Below are positions 50,292 through 59,406 of a stretch of DNA of 64,000 nt, piece after piece (position 1 is the stretch's first letter; each line of letters starts with the position of its first letter). A program made the translations under genes and the position numbers. The stretch lies in NCBI RefSeq assembly GCF_003852425.1, contig NZ_QAJN01000002.1, forward strand, positions 352,787-416,786. Direction: 5' to 3'. A model generated the notes under the pieces. That model was not told where the DNA came from, did not search any database, and was given only the letters and a program-made list of their open reading frames with translations. This DNA is from Paucibacter sp. KBW04 (lineage in GTDB: Bacteria > Pseudomonadota > Gammaproteobacteria > Burkholderiales > Burkholderiaceae_C).

Positions 50292-51014
50292 TTAAATGGG
50301 GTCAGAGTCAATTTTCTTGGGTGTTTTGACCGAACCCAAGGGGCGCCCTCTGGGCCTAGCAAGCAAGGGGCGCGCCGTTTGCTCGCTCAGCTGTTTGAGA
50401 AATTCGGGGCGGCAAAGTGGCACTCCTTTGAAAACCGCCTCGGTCAGCTGCCGCCGCTCAGCCTCAGCCACACCTTGGTCCAGCAGTTCTCGATAGGCCA
50501 ACTCCCGCTCAAACGGCGTGTTGCCCAAAGACCAGAACAAGGCATGGTCATTGACCAGAGGATCGCCCCGCCGCCCCAGGTGATGGGCGCAGCTGGACCA
50601 GGGGAAGTCAGAGGCCTCGGCGCACATGCCGGCCCGCACCGGATTGAGCTCGATATAGCGCATGCACGCCATGAAATGGTGCTCTCCTTCGATCAAGGCC
50701 GCACGGAATCGCCCCTCCCACAGCGTGCCGCTGCGCTGGTACTTGAAGTTGTACCAAGCCACATAGCGCCGGCCGAGGGATTGCATCATTCGGCTCAGGC
50801 CCTGCTCTTCTGCGGGAGTCGCAAGCAGATGAATGTGGTTGTCCATCAAAACATAGGCATGAATGGCGACCTTGTGGGTGGTGGCGCAGTCACGCAAGAT
50901 GTCCAGGAACTGCTGGCGATCCGCGTCGCCCTGAACAATCAGCTGACGGTTGTTGCCGCGCTGGATCAGGTGATGCGCTTGCTCAGGGAGAACGAGTCGA
51001 GGGGGTCTGGCCAT
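50292..51014 (-). CDS. REP-associated tyrosine transposase (RAYT, IS200-like)
   Basis: A 240-residue single-strand DNA transposase of the Y1_Tnp family. The HUH motif is H60-I-H62 in VLMDNHIHLLATP. The likely catalytic tyrosine is Y84 or Y88 in GRRYVAWYNF, followed by the family mark RSGTLWEGRFRAALIE and then MRYIELNPVRAGM. RAYTs act on palindromic REP sequences and are usually single-copy, host-domesticated genes. The reading frame is intact. It lies between dgt and gltB, flanked by GGGGTCAGAGT repeats at both ends, and the final codons lie inside one repeat. Confidence 0.92.
   Translation of the reverse strand: MARPPRLVLPEQAHHLIQRGNNRQLIVQGDADRQQFLDILRDCATTHKVAIHAYVLMDNHIHLLATPAEEQGLSRMMQSLGRRYVAWYNFKYQRSGTLWEGRFRAALIEGEHHFMACMRYIELNPVRAGMCAEASDFPWSSCAHHLGRRGDPLVNDHALFWSLGNTPFERELAYRELLDQGVAEAERRQLTEAVFKGVPLCRPEFLKQLSEQTARPLLARPRGRPLGSVKTPKKIDSDPI
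50293..50314. repeat. REP-like repeat copy 2, overlapping the transposase stop
   Basis: TAAATGGGGTCAGAGTCAAT plus two bases, identical to 50243-50264. Read on the minus strand it encodes the last residues KIDSDPI and the stop of the transposase. Confidence 0.85.
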
Positions 51015-51030
51015 GATTCTTCAATGACAG

Positions 51031-51052
51031 TTTGGGCATGAGATGGCCCAAA
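51031..51052. repeat. Hairpin upstream of the transposase start
   Basis: TTTGGGC (51031-51037), 8 bases, GCCCAAA (51046-51052), 17 bp ahead of the transposase ATG. It may be a transposase recognition hairpin or a control element. Confidence 0.55.
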
Positions 51053-51061
51053 TTATCAAAG

Positions 51062-51083
51062 AAAATTCACTCTGACCCCATTA
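51062..51083. repeat. REP-like repeat copy 3, inverted
   Basis: The reverse complement reads AATGGGGTCAGAGTGAAT and continues into TTT. It differs from copies 1 and 2 by one base in the core (G for C). It ends 7 bp before the dgt stop codon and marks the right end of the transposase unit. Confidence 0.8.
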
Positions 51084-51090
51084 TTTCGAA

Positions 51091-52218
51091 TCAGAACAGG
51101 GTTTTGCCGGTCAGGCGCTGATGCTCGCGCAGGGCGAAGCGGTCGGTCATGCCGGCGATGTAGTCGGCACAGGCGCGAGGTGCGTCGGCGGCGCCGGAAA
51201 AATCTTCGGGCAGTTGCCGGGGATCGGCGGTGTAGAGCTCGAACAAGTCGCGCAAGACTTGTTCAGCGCGCAGGCGAGTTTCCTGCACCTGGGGGTGGCG
51301 ATAGAGCTTGGCGAACAAAAAACGCTTGAGCTCGGTGCTGGCGGCGCGCATCTCGGGGCTGAAGCGGATCAAGGGCGGCGCGGCACGCACGGCCTCGGCA
51401 TCGGCGGGTGCCACCTCTTTCAGCGCCGCACCACTGGCGTCAATCAAGTCATAAACCTGGGCCGAGAGCATGCGGCGTATGGTCTCGAACAACAGGCGCT
51501 TGCCCTGCAAAGCAGGATACTCAGCCAAAGCCTCGCGCAGATAGCGCCGCACCAAAGCCACCTCTTCCAACTGCTCCAGCTCCAGCAAGCCGGAACGTAC
51601 ACCGTCGTCGATGTCGTGCGCGTTGTAGGCCACTTCGTCGGCCAGATTGCAGAGTTGCGCTTCCAAACTTGGCTGCCCGCCCTGTAAAAACCTCGCCGCC
51701 ACCCCGCCGGGCTCGGCCGCCTCCAGCAGCAAGGCATTGCGTTTTGCGCAGTGTTTGAGAATGCCCTCCCGCGCCTCAAAGCTCAGATTGAGCCCGTCAA
51801 AAGCCGGGTAGCGCTGCTCCAACTTGTCCACCACCCGCAGGGATTGAAGATTGTGCTCGAAACCGCCATGGGCCCGCATGCAATCGTCCAGCACATCCTG
51901 ACCTGCGTGGCCGAAGGGCGTGTGGCCCAGGTCGTGAGCCAGGGCGATGGCCTCGACCAGGTCTTCATCCAAACGCAGACTGCGCCCTACCGAACGGCCC
52001 AGTTGCGCCACTTCCAGCGAGTGGGTCAATCGGGTGCGAAACAAGTCCCCTTCATGGTTCAAGAAGACCTGGGTCTTGTAGACCAGGCGGCGAAAGGCCG
52101 TGCTGTGAATGATGCGGTCGCGATCACGTTGGAACTCGCTGCGTGTCGGGGCAGGAGGCTCAGGAAAGCGGCGCCCCCGGCTTCGATGGGAGTGACTGGC
52201 GTAAACCGCGAGAACCAT
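51091..52218 (-). CDS. dgt: dGTPase-like deoxyguanosinetriphosphate triphosphohydrolase
   Basis: A 375-residue HD-domain enzyme. Metal ligands are H66 (RLTHSLEVAQ), H95-D96 (LAHDLGH) and the distal Asp; H99 and H104 (GHTPFGHAG) are also conserved. The family hydrolyses dNTPs to nucleoside and triphosphate; this short type is the dGTPase-like class common in Proteobacteria. The N-terminus has RDRDRIIHSTAFRRL. The gene is downstream of aroB by 87 bp, the usual betaproteobacterial order. Confidence 0.93.
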   Translation of the reverse strand: MVLAVYASHSHRSRGRRFPEPPAPTRSEFQRDRDRIIHSTAFRRLVYKTQVFLNHEGDLFRTRLTHSLEVAQLGRSVGRSLRLDEDLVEAIALAHDLGHTPFGHAGQDVLDDCMRAHGGFEHNLQSLRVVDKLEQRYPAFDGLNLSFEAREGILKHCAKRNALLLEAAEPGGVAARFLQGGQPSLEAQLCNLADEVAYNAHDIDDGVRSGLLELEQLEEVALVRRYLREALAEYPALQGKRLLFETIRRMLSAQVYDLIDASGAALKEVAPADAEAVRAAPPLIRFSPEMRAASTELKRFLFAKLYRHPQVQETRLRAEQVLRDLFELYTADPRQLPEDFSGAADAPRACADYIAGMTDRFALREHQRLTGKTLF

Positions 52219-52305
52219 AAATGCTGCACCTTCTCTTTGTCGTCATGCGATGAGCGTCAACGTCGAAACAGGGCCTGGGTGGATCAGCAGCTTCAGCCCG
52301 CACAC

Positions 52306-53451
52306 TCAGCGGCAGTGACTCTGCAAGACCTCGGCAACCAGTGAATCCGGCGCCGAACGCATGGTCGCCCGCCCCAAGCCCTCGATCAGCACGAAGCGGA
52401 TCTCTCCAGCCTCGGCTTTTTTGTCTACCCTCATCAATTCCAGATAACGCTCGATCCCCAGCGCCGGCCCCACGACAGGCAGGCCCGCCCGCTCAATCAA
52501 ACGGTGCATACGAGGCAAGAATTCGGCCGGCATCAGGCCAAGCCTGACGGACAAGTCAGAAGCCATCAACATGCCACAGCCCACGGCCTCGCCATGCAGC
52601 CACTCGCCGTAGCCCAGGCCGGTTTCGATGGCGTGGCCAAAGGTATGGCCGAAATTGAGGATGGCACGCAGGCCTTGCTCGCGCTCGTCCTGCCCCACCA
52701 CCCAGGCCTTGATCTCGCAGCAGCGCTTGACGGCGTAGGCCAAGGCCGCCTTGTCGCGCGCCAGCAAAGCGTCGAGATTGCCTTCGATCCAAGTCAGGAA
52801 CTCCGCGTCTGCGATCGGGCCGTACTTGATTACCTCGGCCAGGCCGGCGGACAGTTCCCGCTGCGGCAAGGTGTCCAGGCTGTCCAGATCGGCGATGACG
52901 CGTTCAGGCTGGTAGAAGGCGCCGATCATGTTCTTGCCCAGCGGGTGATTGATGGCGGTTTTGCCGCCCACCGAGGAGTCCACCTGCGCCAGCAGAGTCG
53001 TCGGCACCTGCACAAAAGGCACACCCCGCATATAGACCGAGGCCGCGAAGCCCGTCATATCGCCAATCACGCCACCGCCCAGAGCAAAAAGAACCGTCTT
53101 GCGGTCGCAGGCCTGAGCCAGCAAATGATCAAAGATCTTGTTGAGCGAGTCCCAGTCCTTGTAGGCCTCGCCATCGGGCAAGACCACGGCTTCGACTCGC
53201 TTGTAATGCACGCGCAACTGGCGGCTGAGTCGCTCCAGATAAAGCGGCGCCACCGTTTCATTGCTCACGACGACAGCGACCTGAGCCTTGGGCAAGCCAA
53301 GCCAAGTGGCGGGATCGTCCAACAGGCCTGGTCCGATCAAGATGTCGTAGCCGCGTTGATCCAGGGCGATGGATACCTTGTGGCTGCTGCCGAGCTGCGG
53401 CGAAGAAGAAGGGGGATGCGTGGCGTTGGGGGCGTGTGCGGGGGCAGTCAT
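52306..53451 (-). CDS. aroB: 3-dehydroquinate synthase
   Basis: A 381-residue NAD- and metal-dependent enzyme of the shikimate pathway, converting DAHP to 3-dehydroquinate. Landmarks: [57 protein letters not shown] and the metal-binding GHTFGHAIE and WLHGEAV. The first 25 residues are a Pro/Ser-rich extension, and the ribosome site is weak, so the start could be later. It is 88 bp after aroK. Confidence 0.95.
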   Translation of the reverse strand: MTAPAHAPNATHPPSSSPQLGSSHKVSIALDQRGYDILIGPGLLDDPATWLGLPKAQVAVVVSNETVAPLYLERLSRQLRVHYKRVEAVVLPDGEAYKDWDSLNKIFDHLLAQACDRKTVLFALGGGVIGDMTGFAASVYMRGVPFVQVPTTLLAQVDSSVGGKTAINHPLGKNMIGAFYQPERVIADLDSLDTLPQRELSAGLAEVIKYGPIADAEFLTWIEGNLDALLARDKAALAYAVKRCCEIKAWVVGQDEREQGLRAILNFGHTFGHAIETGLGYGEWLHGEAVGCGMLMASDLSVRLGLMPAEFLPRMHRLIERAGLPVVGPALGIERYLELMRVDKKAEAGEIRFVLIEGLGRATMRSAPDSLVAEVLQSHCR

Positions 53452-53539
53452 GCGCCTAAGTGTACGGGGCCGTATGACTGCCGCGCCTTAGGGATGGCTT
53501 TGGCCGTGGCGCCCATGCGCCAAGCTTGGCCTCGCGGAG

Positions 53540-54103
53540 TCAAGAAGTTTTCTCGGCTCCGACTGTTGCGGCCACTCGCGTCGGATCCAGAATGCCCGCC
53601 AACTCCAGCTGCATCAAGGCCATATTGACCAGACCGTGGACCGAAGGTCGCCCCGTCTCCAACACAAAATGGGCGCAACGCCGATACAGCGGATTGCGCG
53701 CGGCATAGAGCTCGCGCAGCTTCTGCAGCGGGTCTCGCACCTGCAGCAGCGGCCGCTGGGTGTCATGGCGCAAACGCCGGAACAACTCCTCGGGCGTGGA
53801 GCGAAGGTAAAGCACGGTGGAATGCTTGTGCAGGAGCTGCCGGTTCGACTCACGCAAAATCGCCCCGCCGCCGGTGGCTAGGACGAACTCAGCATCGCGC
53901 TGCAAGATCTCGTCGATCACCGCGCTCTCAATATCGCGAAACTCAGCCTCTCCCACGCGCTCAAAAAAGTCGCGAATAGGTTCACCGAGACGGATTTCAA
54001 TTTCGCTATCCGAATCGACAAATGGCACGCCCATCTGGCGCGCCATTTGCCGCCCGACCGTGGATTTACCACTGCCGGGCATTCCGATGAGGGAGATGAT
54101 CAA
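53540..54103 (-). CDS. aroK: Shikimate kinase
   Basis: A 187-residue P-loop kinase that phosphorylates shikimate. GMPGSGKST is at residues 7-15, followed by VPFVDSDSEIE (substrate Asp), EFRDIE, ATGGGAIL and the lid RPLLQVRDP. The start is TTG at 54103: an in-frame TAG lies five codons upstream and no ATG or GTG lies before the P-loop. AGGA is about 10 bases ahead. It begins 19 bp after the stop of the Ig-repeat lipoprotein gene, so the two are probably co-transcribed. Confidence 0.94.
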   Translation of the reverse strand: MIISLIGMPGSGKSTVGRQMARQMGVPFVDSDSEIEIRLGEPIRDFFERVGEAEFRDIESAVIDEILQRDAEFVLATGGGAILRESNRQLLHKHSTVLYLRSTPEELFRRLRHDTQRPLLQVRDPLQKLRELYAARNPLYRRCAHFVLETGRPSVHGLVNMALMQLELAGILDPTRVAATVGAEKTS

Positions 54104-54122
54104 ACTGAAGTTTTCCTAGTTC

Positions 54123-56582
54123 TCAAGGATTGGCGAGACACCCTGCCTTCAATGTTGCGGAAGGATCAGTCGACCCAGGATAGCCCGTGGTTGTCGTGCC
54201 GTAGGGGCTAGTCACAAAAGCCGGTGTACCTTCGTTTTTGATGGCGTCGAGCAAGGCCGGCAGCCAGCGCTCTTCATAGCGCCCATACCAAGCAGGTGGA
54301 CTCAACACACCAGGAGCACTGACTTTCAGCATATACCGGACCCATGAAGCAGCGCTCTTCGGATACTCAATCCGCAAAGTCGCCAGGCCGTTCGCATCCG
54401 TTGTCGTTGCACCCACCATGCTGACGGACACATCCGACTTGCGAGGGTCCAATTGACCATTGCCGTTGACGTCTTCGCCGGCCTCTATTGTTCCGTTGCG
54501 CGTTCCGTCAGGCTCCAGCCGGTCCTCATTCGGGCAGCGCAAGAAGATCGCCTGGTCATCGGAGGTATCAGCGGGCGTCCCCTTGTTGTCAATGGGGATG
54601 TACCACTTCTTCGCCGCCGCATCCCATGAATACTGACCCTTGGCATACCCAAGCAGATCAATCATGGGAGAAATTTGGACGCCAGATTTTGGGTTGCCTG
54701 CCGCATCGACCACCAGTACCGTGAACTTGGCGATGTAGGTCAGACCCGTATCTCCTACCGAGATCACATCATCACTGCCGATGGAGATCGAAATCGGTGA
54801 CTCAACAATGGTGAGCGAAACCGGATTGATGGCGAAACCATTGGCGCAGGGCGTAGCATCCGAAGTGCGGCCGAGATTGTCAGTCCTTCCATAGCAAGCA
54901 TAGATCTTGACCTGATCGGTCGGGCTGCTACGTTGACCAGGGATGAAGCTCAAGGTCACCACGCCATTCTTGTCAGACAGCAAGGGCGCATCATCTTCAC
55001 TCACACTCAGACGACCGTCGGTCGAACTGTTGTTGGGGCCCAAACCGACCTTCACACGTACGTTTTCAATAGGTGCGTTCTTTTCTCCACGGAACAGCAA
55101 TCGAATTTCTGCTCGATTGACGTCGCTCCCCACTTGATTGACCTTCACCACGATGGGATCCATGGTCATGGTGGCAGACAAAATCTTGGTGGAGTCAGGC
55201 AAAGGACCCGGCACGGCGGCAACATTGACGAAGGACTCGATAGGCGTATCACCCGCGCCGCCGATGGCCTTGATAGACATCCGACCCGAGCCTTCTGCCG
55301 TATAGCTATAGGTCCAACGGCCCTGCGCCGAAGTGGTCCCGCGTCCACTGGCCGAACCTGGCCCCGTGGCGACGATGGTCACATCAGGGATAGGGCTGCC
55401 ATTGACATCCACCAAGGTGTAGTCGACCGTACCTGTTTCACCCACCAAACGATTGGGTTGATTCACTGTTGCAACCAATTTGGCACCGGTCACTGACAGA
55501 GGGCGCACGACCTTCAAGACTCCTGTTGCGCCTACGCTTTGCGCAGAAACAAGAATGGTGCGCACGGTTCGATTGGAGCCAATCTCCACCTTGCCCTTGG
55601 CTTCTCCTCGTGCGTCAGTCTTGGTATTGACGGGAATGAACACTCCGTCGTTGTCAACCACAAAGGTCACATCGATACCGGCCAAGGCATTTCGATTCGC
55701 ATCCACGGCCTTGGCGACGACATCCACCGATTCGCTGCCCGAGTCATTGATGCTGGCCTTGCTCAAAGTCATCGTCAAATCGTTGGCAACCAGCACCGTT
55801 CCAGCCGGCGGATCCACAACATCGACTGTGATGGTCCGCGACACCGTCCCACTGGTGGCCTTGATCGCAATCGTGCGCTTGGTCTTGTTATTTTGCAGAC
55901 TCAAACGACGCGTCAATTGCCCCGTTGCCGGATCCGTCGTTGTCTTGCCCGGATCCAACAAAACGGCATCGCCCACATCAACCACCTGCAAGGTCACGAG
56001 CGCGCCACCAATGGCCGAACGGGAAGCATCAAGCGATGTCACGGTAATGCTGGCCTGCTCAGCACCGGTATTCGGAATGGTGGGCTTGTCCACCACAACC
56101 GACAGATCCGCAACCGAACTGCCGGTCACGCTATCAACCACGGTGAAACTCAGCGTCTTGGCAATAGCCCCACTCTTGGCCGTGACCGTCACTGTTCGGC
56201 TGGTCTTGTCGACCAGGGAAACGATGGCCGTCAACTTACCGTCCTTGGTGTCAGTGACTTTGGCAGAAGCCGTCACGATGGCGCCGCTGCTAACCTCGAG
56301 CGAAACTGGCGTCGCGACGCCAATCAAGGCTGCATTGCCGGTGGTCAAGGCAGTGACCGTCAGAGTCACAACCTCGGCGCCGGAATTCGGAATGGACACT
56401 TTGTCCGCAACCACCGCGACATCGGTCAATGCACCGGGATTGGTCGGGTTGCTTGGATCCTTGGGATCAAACACCGAAGTTCCCGCAGAGCCCCCCCCGC
56501 ATGCCGCCATCAGCACGGCGACGGCCGCACCGCACAAGACGCGCGTGATTCCGCGGCCCCATTCGAATCTTTTTTTACTCAT
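54123..56582 (-). CDS. Large Ig-repeat lipoprotein between pilQ and aroK
   Basis: 819 residues from the ATG at 56582 (AGGAG ten bases upstream; a GTG three codons earlier is too close to it). The signal peptide ends in a lipobox-like LMAAC with Cys28, then GGG. At least three related Ig-like (Big/invasin type) repeats follow, starting near residues 45, 145 and 255, each opening with a DKVSIPNSGAE-type strand and a VTVTAL-type strand. A fourth, PDVTIVATGPGSASGRGTT, follows. The C-terminal 350 residues are unique and include DVNGNGQLDP, a possible calcium loop. It is likely a surface-exposed or periplasmic structural protein. Its place in the pil cluster suggests pilus or adhesion work, which is inference. 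Confidence 0.8.
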   Translation of the reverse strand: MSKKRFEWGRGITRVLCGAAVAVLMAACGGGSAGTSVFDPKDPSNPTNPGALTDVAVVADKVSIPNSGAEVVTLTVTALTTGNAALIGVATPVSLEVSSGAIVTASAKVTDTKDGKLTAIVSLVDKTSRTVTVTAKSGAIAKTLSFTVVDSVTGSSVADLSVVVDKPTIPNTGAEQASITVTSLDASRSAIGGALVTLQVVDVGDAVLLDPGKTTTDPATGQLTRRLSLQNNKTKRTIAIKATSGTVSRTITVDVVDPPAGTVLVANDLTMTLSKASINDSGSESVDVVAKAVDANRNALAGIDVTFVVDNDGVFIPVNTKTDARGEAKGKVEIGSNRTVRTILVSAQSVGATGVLKVVRPLSVTGAKLVATVNQPNRLVGETGTVDYTLVDVNGSPIPDVTIVATGPGSASGRGTTSAQGRWTYSYTAEGSGRMSIKAIGGAGDTPIESFVNVAAVPGPLPDSTKILSATMTMDPIVVKVNQVGSDVNRAEIRLLFRGEKNAPIENVRVKVGLGPNNSSTDGRLSVSEDDAPLLSDKNGVVTLSFIPGQRSSPTDQVKIYACYGRTDNLGRTSDATPCANGFAINPVSLTIVESPISISIGSDDVISVGDTGLTYIAKFTVLVVDAAGNPKSGVQISPMIDLLGYAKGQYSWDAAAKKWYIPIDNKGTPADTSDDQAIFLRCPNEDRLEPDGTRNGTIEAGEDVNGNGQLDPRKSDVSVSMVGATTTDANGLATLRIEYPKSAASWVRYMLKVSAPGVLSPPAWYGRYEERWLPALLDAIKNEGTPAFVTSPYGTTTTGYPGSTDPSATLKAGCLANP

Positions 56583-56695
56583 TTCTAGCACTCTCCTGCA
56601 TCACCGACGCTCGCTTACGCGGTCACGCCATCATTTCACCAATACGCCTATCAACTAGGGCATTGAAGCAATTTTTTGAAGCGGCAATCCTTAGA

Positions 56696-58864
56696 TCAGC
56701 GCACCGTCGCCCGCTCACTCACCACCTTGGGCGTGAGGAAGATCAGCAATTCGGTCTTCGACGTGGTGCGGGACTTGTTCTTGAACAAATACCCCAGCCC
56801 AGGAATATCGCCCAGCAAGGGCACCTTGGATTCACTCTCGCCCTCGTCCTGGGTGAAGATGCCGCCGATCACCACCGTGCCGCCGTTCTCCACCAAGACC
56901 TGGGTCTTCACATGCTTGTTATTGATCGCATAGCCCTGAGGGGTCAGCGTGCCGCGGCTGTCCTTGTTGACGTCCACATCCAGGATCACACTGCCTTCGG
57001 GCGTGATTTGCGGGGTCACTTCCAATTTCAAAACCGCCTTCTTGAACTGAATGGAAGTCGCGCCGCTGGAAGTGGCCACCTGATAAGGCAGTTCCTCACC
57101 CTGCTCAATCAAGGCCTTGACCTGGTCGGCCGTGATGACGCGCGGGCTGGACACAATCTTGCCCTTGCCGTCGGCCTCCAACGCGGAGATTTCCAGGTTC
57201 AAGAAGCGATTGGCCGTTGCGCTGAACAGGGACAGCGCAAAAGTGGCGGCATTGGCCGCAGCACCGAAGCTGTCCGAGGTCACATTGGCCGGCAGATTCA
57301 CGAACTGGGTGTTGGCGTAGTTGGCGCCTGGGCCTTGATTGGTTTGGGAACCAACGCCGTTGTAGTTGCCACCCACGGTGACGTAGTTGGACCCGCCGAC
57401 GTTGTAACCAGGGATGCCGCCTTGCTGAGCACGCAGATCGCTGGCGCCCAGCTTGACACCCAAGGAGCGGCCAAATTTATCGTCCGCCTCAACAATCCGC
57501 GCCTCGATCAAGACTTGGCGCACCGGGATGTCGATCTTGGCGATCATGGCGGAGATTTCTTCCAGCTTGGAAGGAATGTCGGTGACGAAGAGCTGGTTGG
57601 TCCGGCTTTCTGAAATCACGCTGCCGCGTGGCGACAAGATGCGCGCCGTCGTACCGCTGCCACCGCCACCCCCGGAGTTTTGACCGGTCAGGCCCTTGGC
57701 CACTTCCTCGGCCTTGGTGTAGTTCAATTGGATGGACTGGGTACGCACCGGCTCCAAATTGGAGATCTGCGCCTTGGACTCCAAATCCAGCTTTTCCTTG
57801 CTGGCCAACTCATCCTTGGGAGCGATCCACAAGACATTGCCGGACTTGCGCAGGCCCAAGCCCTTGGCTTGCATGATGATGTCCAGGGCTTGATCCCAGG
57901 GCACATCCTTCAGGCGCAGAGTGACGTTGCCGGTCACGGTATCGCTGGTCACCACATTGAAGTTGGTGAAGTCAGCGATCACCTGCAGCAAAGCGCGCAC
58001 TTCGATGTTCTGGAAGTTGAGCGACAGCTTGTCACCCGCATAGCCCGGGCCCGCCGTCAGCTTGTTGGGGTCCAGCTTTTGCGGGCGCACCTCCAACACG
58101 AACTGGTTGTCGCTTTGGTAGGCGCTGTGCTCCCAAGCGCCCTTGGGCTCGACCACCATACGAACGCGGTCGCCCACTTGAGTGGTGACGATGCTTTGCA
58201 CCGGACTGCCGAAATCAGTCACATCGAGCCGGCGGCGCAATGATTCGGGGGCATTGGAACGCAAAAACTCCACCACCAGCTTTTGGCCCTGCTGCTGGAT
58301 GTCCACGCCCACCTGGTTGCTGGGCAGATTCACCACCACGCGGCCGGCACCGTCTTGCCCGCGCCGGAAATCGATATCGCGGATCGCTTGCGACTCAGCA
58401 TTCAAGCTTTGCGAAAAATGCAGCGGCTCGTTCGCACTGGCGGGCGCAGCGGCGCCGCCGTCCAGCACCAACAACAAGGCGCTGTCTTGCAACTCGGCAC
58501 GGTAGTTGGAGGCCTGGCGCAGATTGAGCACCACGCGCGTCCGCTCGCCAGCCTGGGCCACATTGGCCGAGCGCAGATTGCCCTGATTGATTTCCACCAA
58601 GGAGCGGCCAATGCCGTTCACCACGCCGGGCAGATCGATGGCGATGCGAGGCGGGGTCTGCACGGTGAAGCCCTTGGGCAACTCGGTCAAAGGTTGCGAC
58701 AACTCGATGCGCACCACCTCCACGCCGGCCTGTTGCAAGCTGTTGATCGAACGAATGGCGGTCTGAGCCCAGGCCGGTGATGCAGCCATCAGACCCAAGG
58801 TTGCGGCCAATGCCAAGGTGCGCCAAAGGCTCGTCATCCTCGAAGTCTCCTGATACTTTTTCAT
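56696..58864 (-). CDS. pilQ: Type IV pilus secretin PilQ
   Basis: A 722-residue outer-membrane secretin. The ATG at 58864 overlaps the pilP stop (ATGA); Met10 is an alternative start that gives a shorter signal peptide ending AWA. Two AMIN domains (about 38-240; VEVVRIELSQPL, then RRLDVTDFGSP) bind peptidoglycan. Secretin N0/N1 domains follow (SLNFQNIEVRALLQVIADF, LRLKDVPWDQALDIIMQAKG), with a Gly-rich loop. The secretin core has VPLLGDIPGLGYLFK near the end. It forms the pore for the pilus. Confidence 0.96.
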   Translation of the reverse strand: MKKYQETSRMTSLWRTLALAATLGLMAASPAWAQTAIRSINSLQQAGVEVVRIELSQPLTELPKGFTVQTPPRIAIDLPGVVNGIGRSLVEINQGNLRSANVAQAGERTRVVLNLRQASNYRAELQDSALLLVLDGGAAAPASANEPLHFSQSLNAESQAIRDIDFRRGQDGAGRVVVNLPSNQVGVDIQQQGQKLVVEFLRSNAPESLRRRLDVTDFGSPVQSIVTTQVGDRVRMVVEPKGAWEHSAYQSDNQFVLEVRPQKLDPNKLTAGPGYAGDKLSLNFQNIEVRALLQVIADFTNFNVVTSDTVTGNVTLRLKDVPWDQALDIIMQAKGLGLRKSGNVLWIAPKDELASKEKLDLESKAQISNLEPVRTQSIQLNYTKAEEVAKGLTGQNSGGGGGSGTTARILSPRGSVISESRTNQLFVTDIPSKLEEISAMIAKIDIPVRQVLIEARIVEADDKFGRSLGVKLGASDLRAQQGGIPGYNVGGSNYVTVGGNYNGVGSQTNQGPGANYANTQFVNLPANVTSDSFGAAANAATFALSLFSATANRFLNLEISALEADGKGKIVSSPRVITADQVKALIEQGEELPYQVATSSGATSIQFKKAVLKLEVTPQITPEGSVILDVDVNKDSRGTLTPQGYAINNKHVKTQVLVENGGTVVIGGIFTQDEGESESKVPLLGDIPGLGYLFKNKSRTTSKTELLIFLTPKVVSERATVR

Positions 58865-59406
58865 CGTCCCTGCTCCTGAAGCTGGAGGGTGCTGCTGCGT
58901 TCAACCCACTCGCCTGCCGCGTCCTGAACCACTTCGCGCAGACTGATATCCGTTTCGCTGATCTTCATGACCCGTCCAAAGTTCAAGCCCAGATAGTCAC
59001 CGCTCTTGACTTGGTAGAGCAGATTGTCGACACGCAACAAGGCATAGCGCGTGTTGTTGCGGGTGATGCTGCCCACCATGGACATGCTGTCCAGCGGGAA
59101 AGACTCCAGCGGCTCGCGCCGCCGATTCATTTCGGCCGTCAAAAGCGAATTCGGCTGCGAGGCCTCTTGCTTGATGGCCACACTGAGCTTTTGGGCGCTG
59201 AAGGGCTCAACCCCGGCGCTGGCTTCATAGGGTTGAGGAATAAATTTTTTGGGCGGAACAAGCGGCTTGATGGTGGCGCGGGCCTCGCGGCGCTGCTGCT
59301 CCATCCATTGGGAAAGCTCATCCATATCGGCCGAACAACCCGCCAAAAATAGCAGGCTCAGGCAAGCAGCGGCCCAGCGCATCGATTCATGCTTTTGCAG
59401 GCTCAC
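58861..59406 (-). CDS. pilP: Pilus alignment lipoprotein PilP
   Basis: A 181-residue inner-membrane lipoprotein with lipobox LAGC (Cys24) in LSLLFLAGCSADMDELSQWM. The periplasmic part has the linker and the beta-domain typical of PilP (LESFPLDSMSMVGSI, LLRVDNLLYQVKSGDYLG, GRVMKISETDISLREVV). The start is GTG at 59406, overlapping the pilO stop, with GGAG at good spacing. It links PilNO to PilQ. Confidence 0.94.
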   Translation of the reverse strand: MSLQKHESMRWAAACLSLLFLAGCSADMDELSQWMEQQRREARATIKPLVPPKKFIPQPYEASAGVEPFSAQKLSVAIKQEASQPNSLLTAEMNRRREPLESFPLDSMSMVGSITRNNTRYALLRVDNLLYQVKSGDYLGLNFGRVMKISETDISLREVVQDAAGEWVERSSTLQLQEQGR

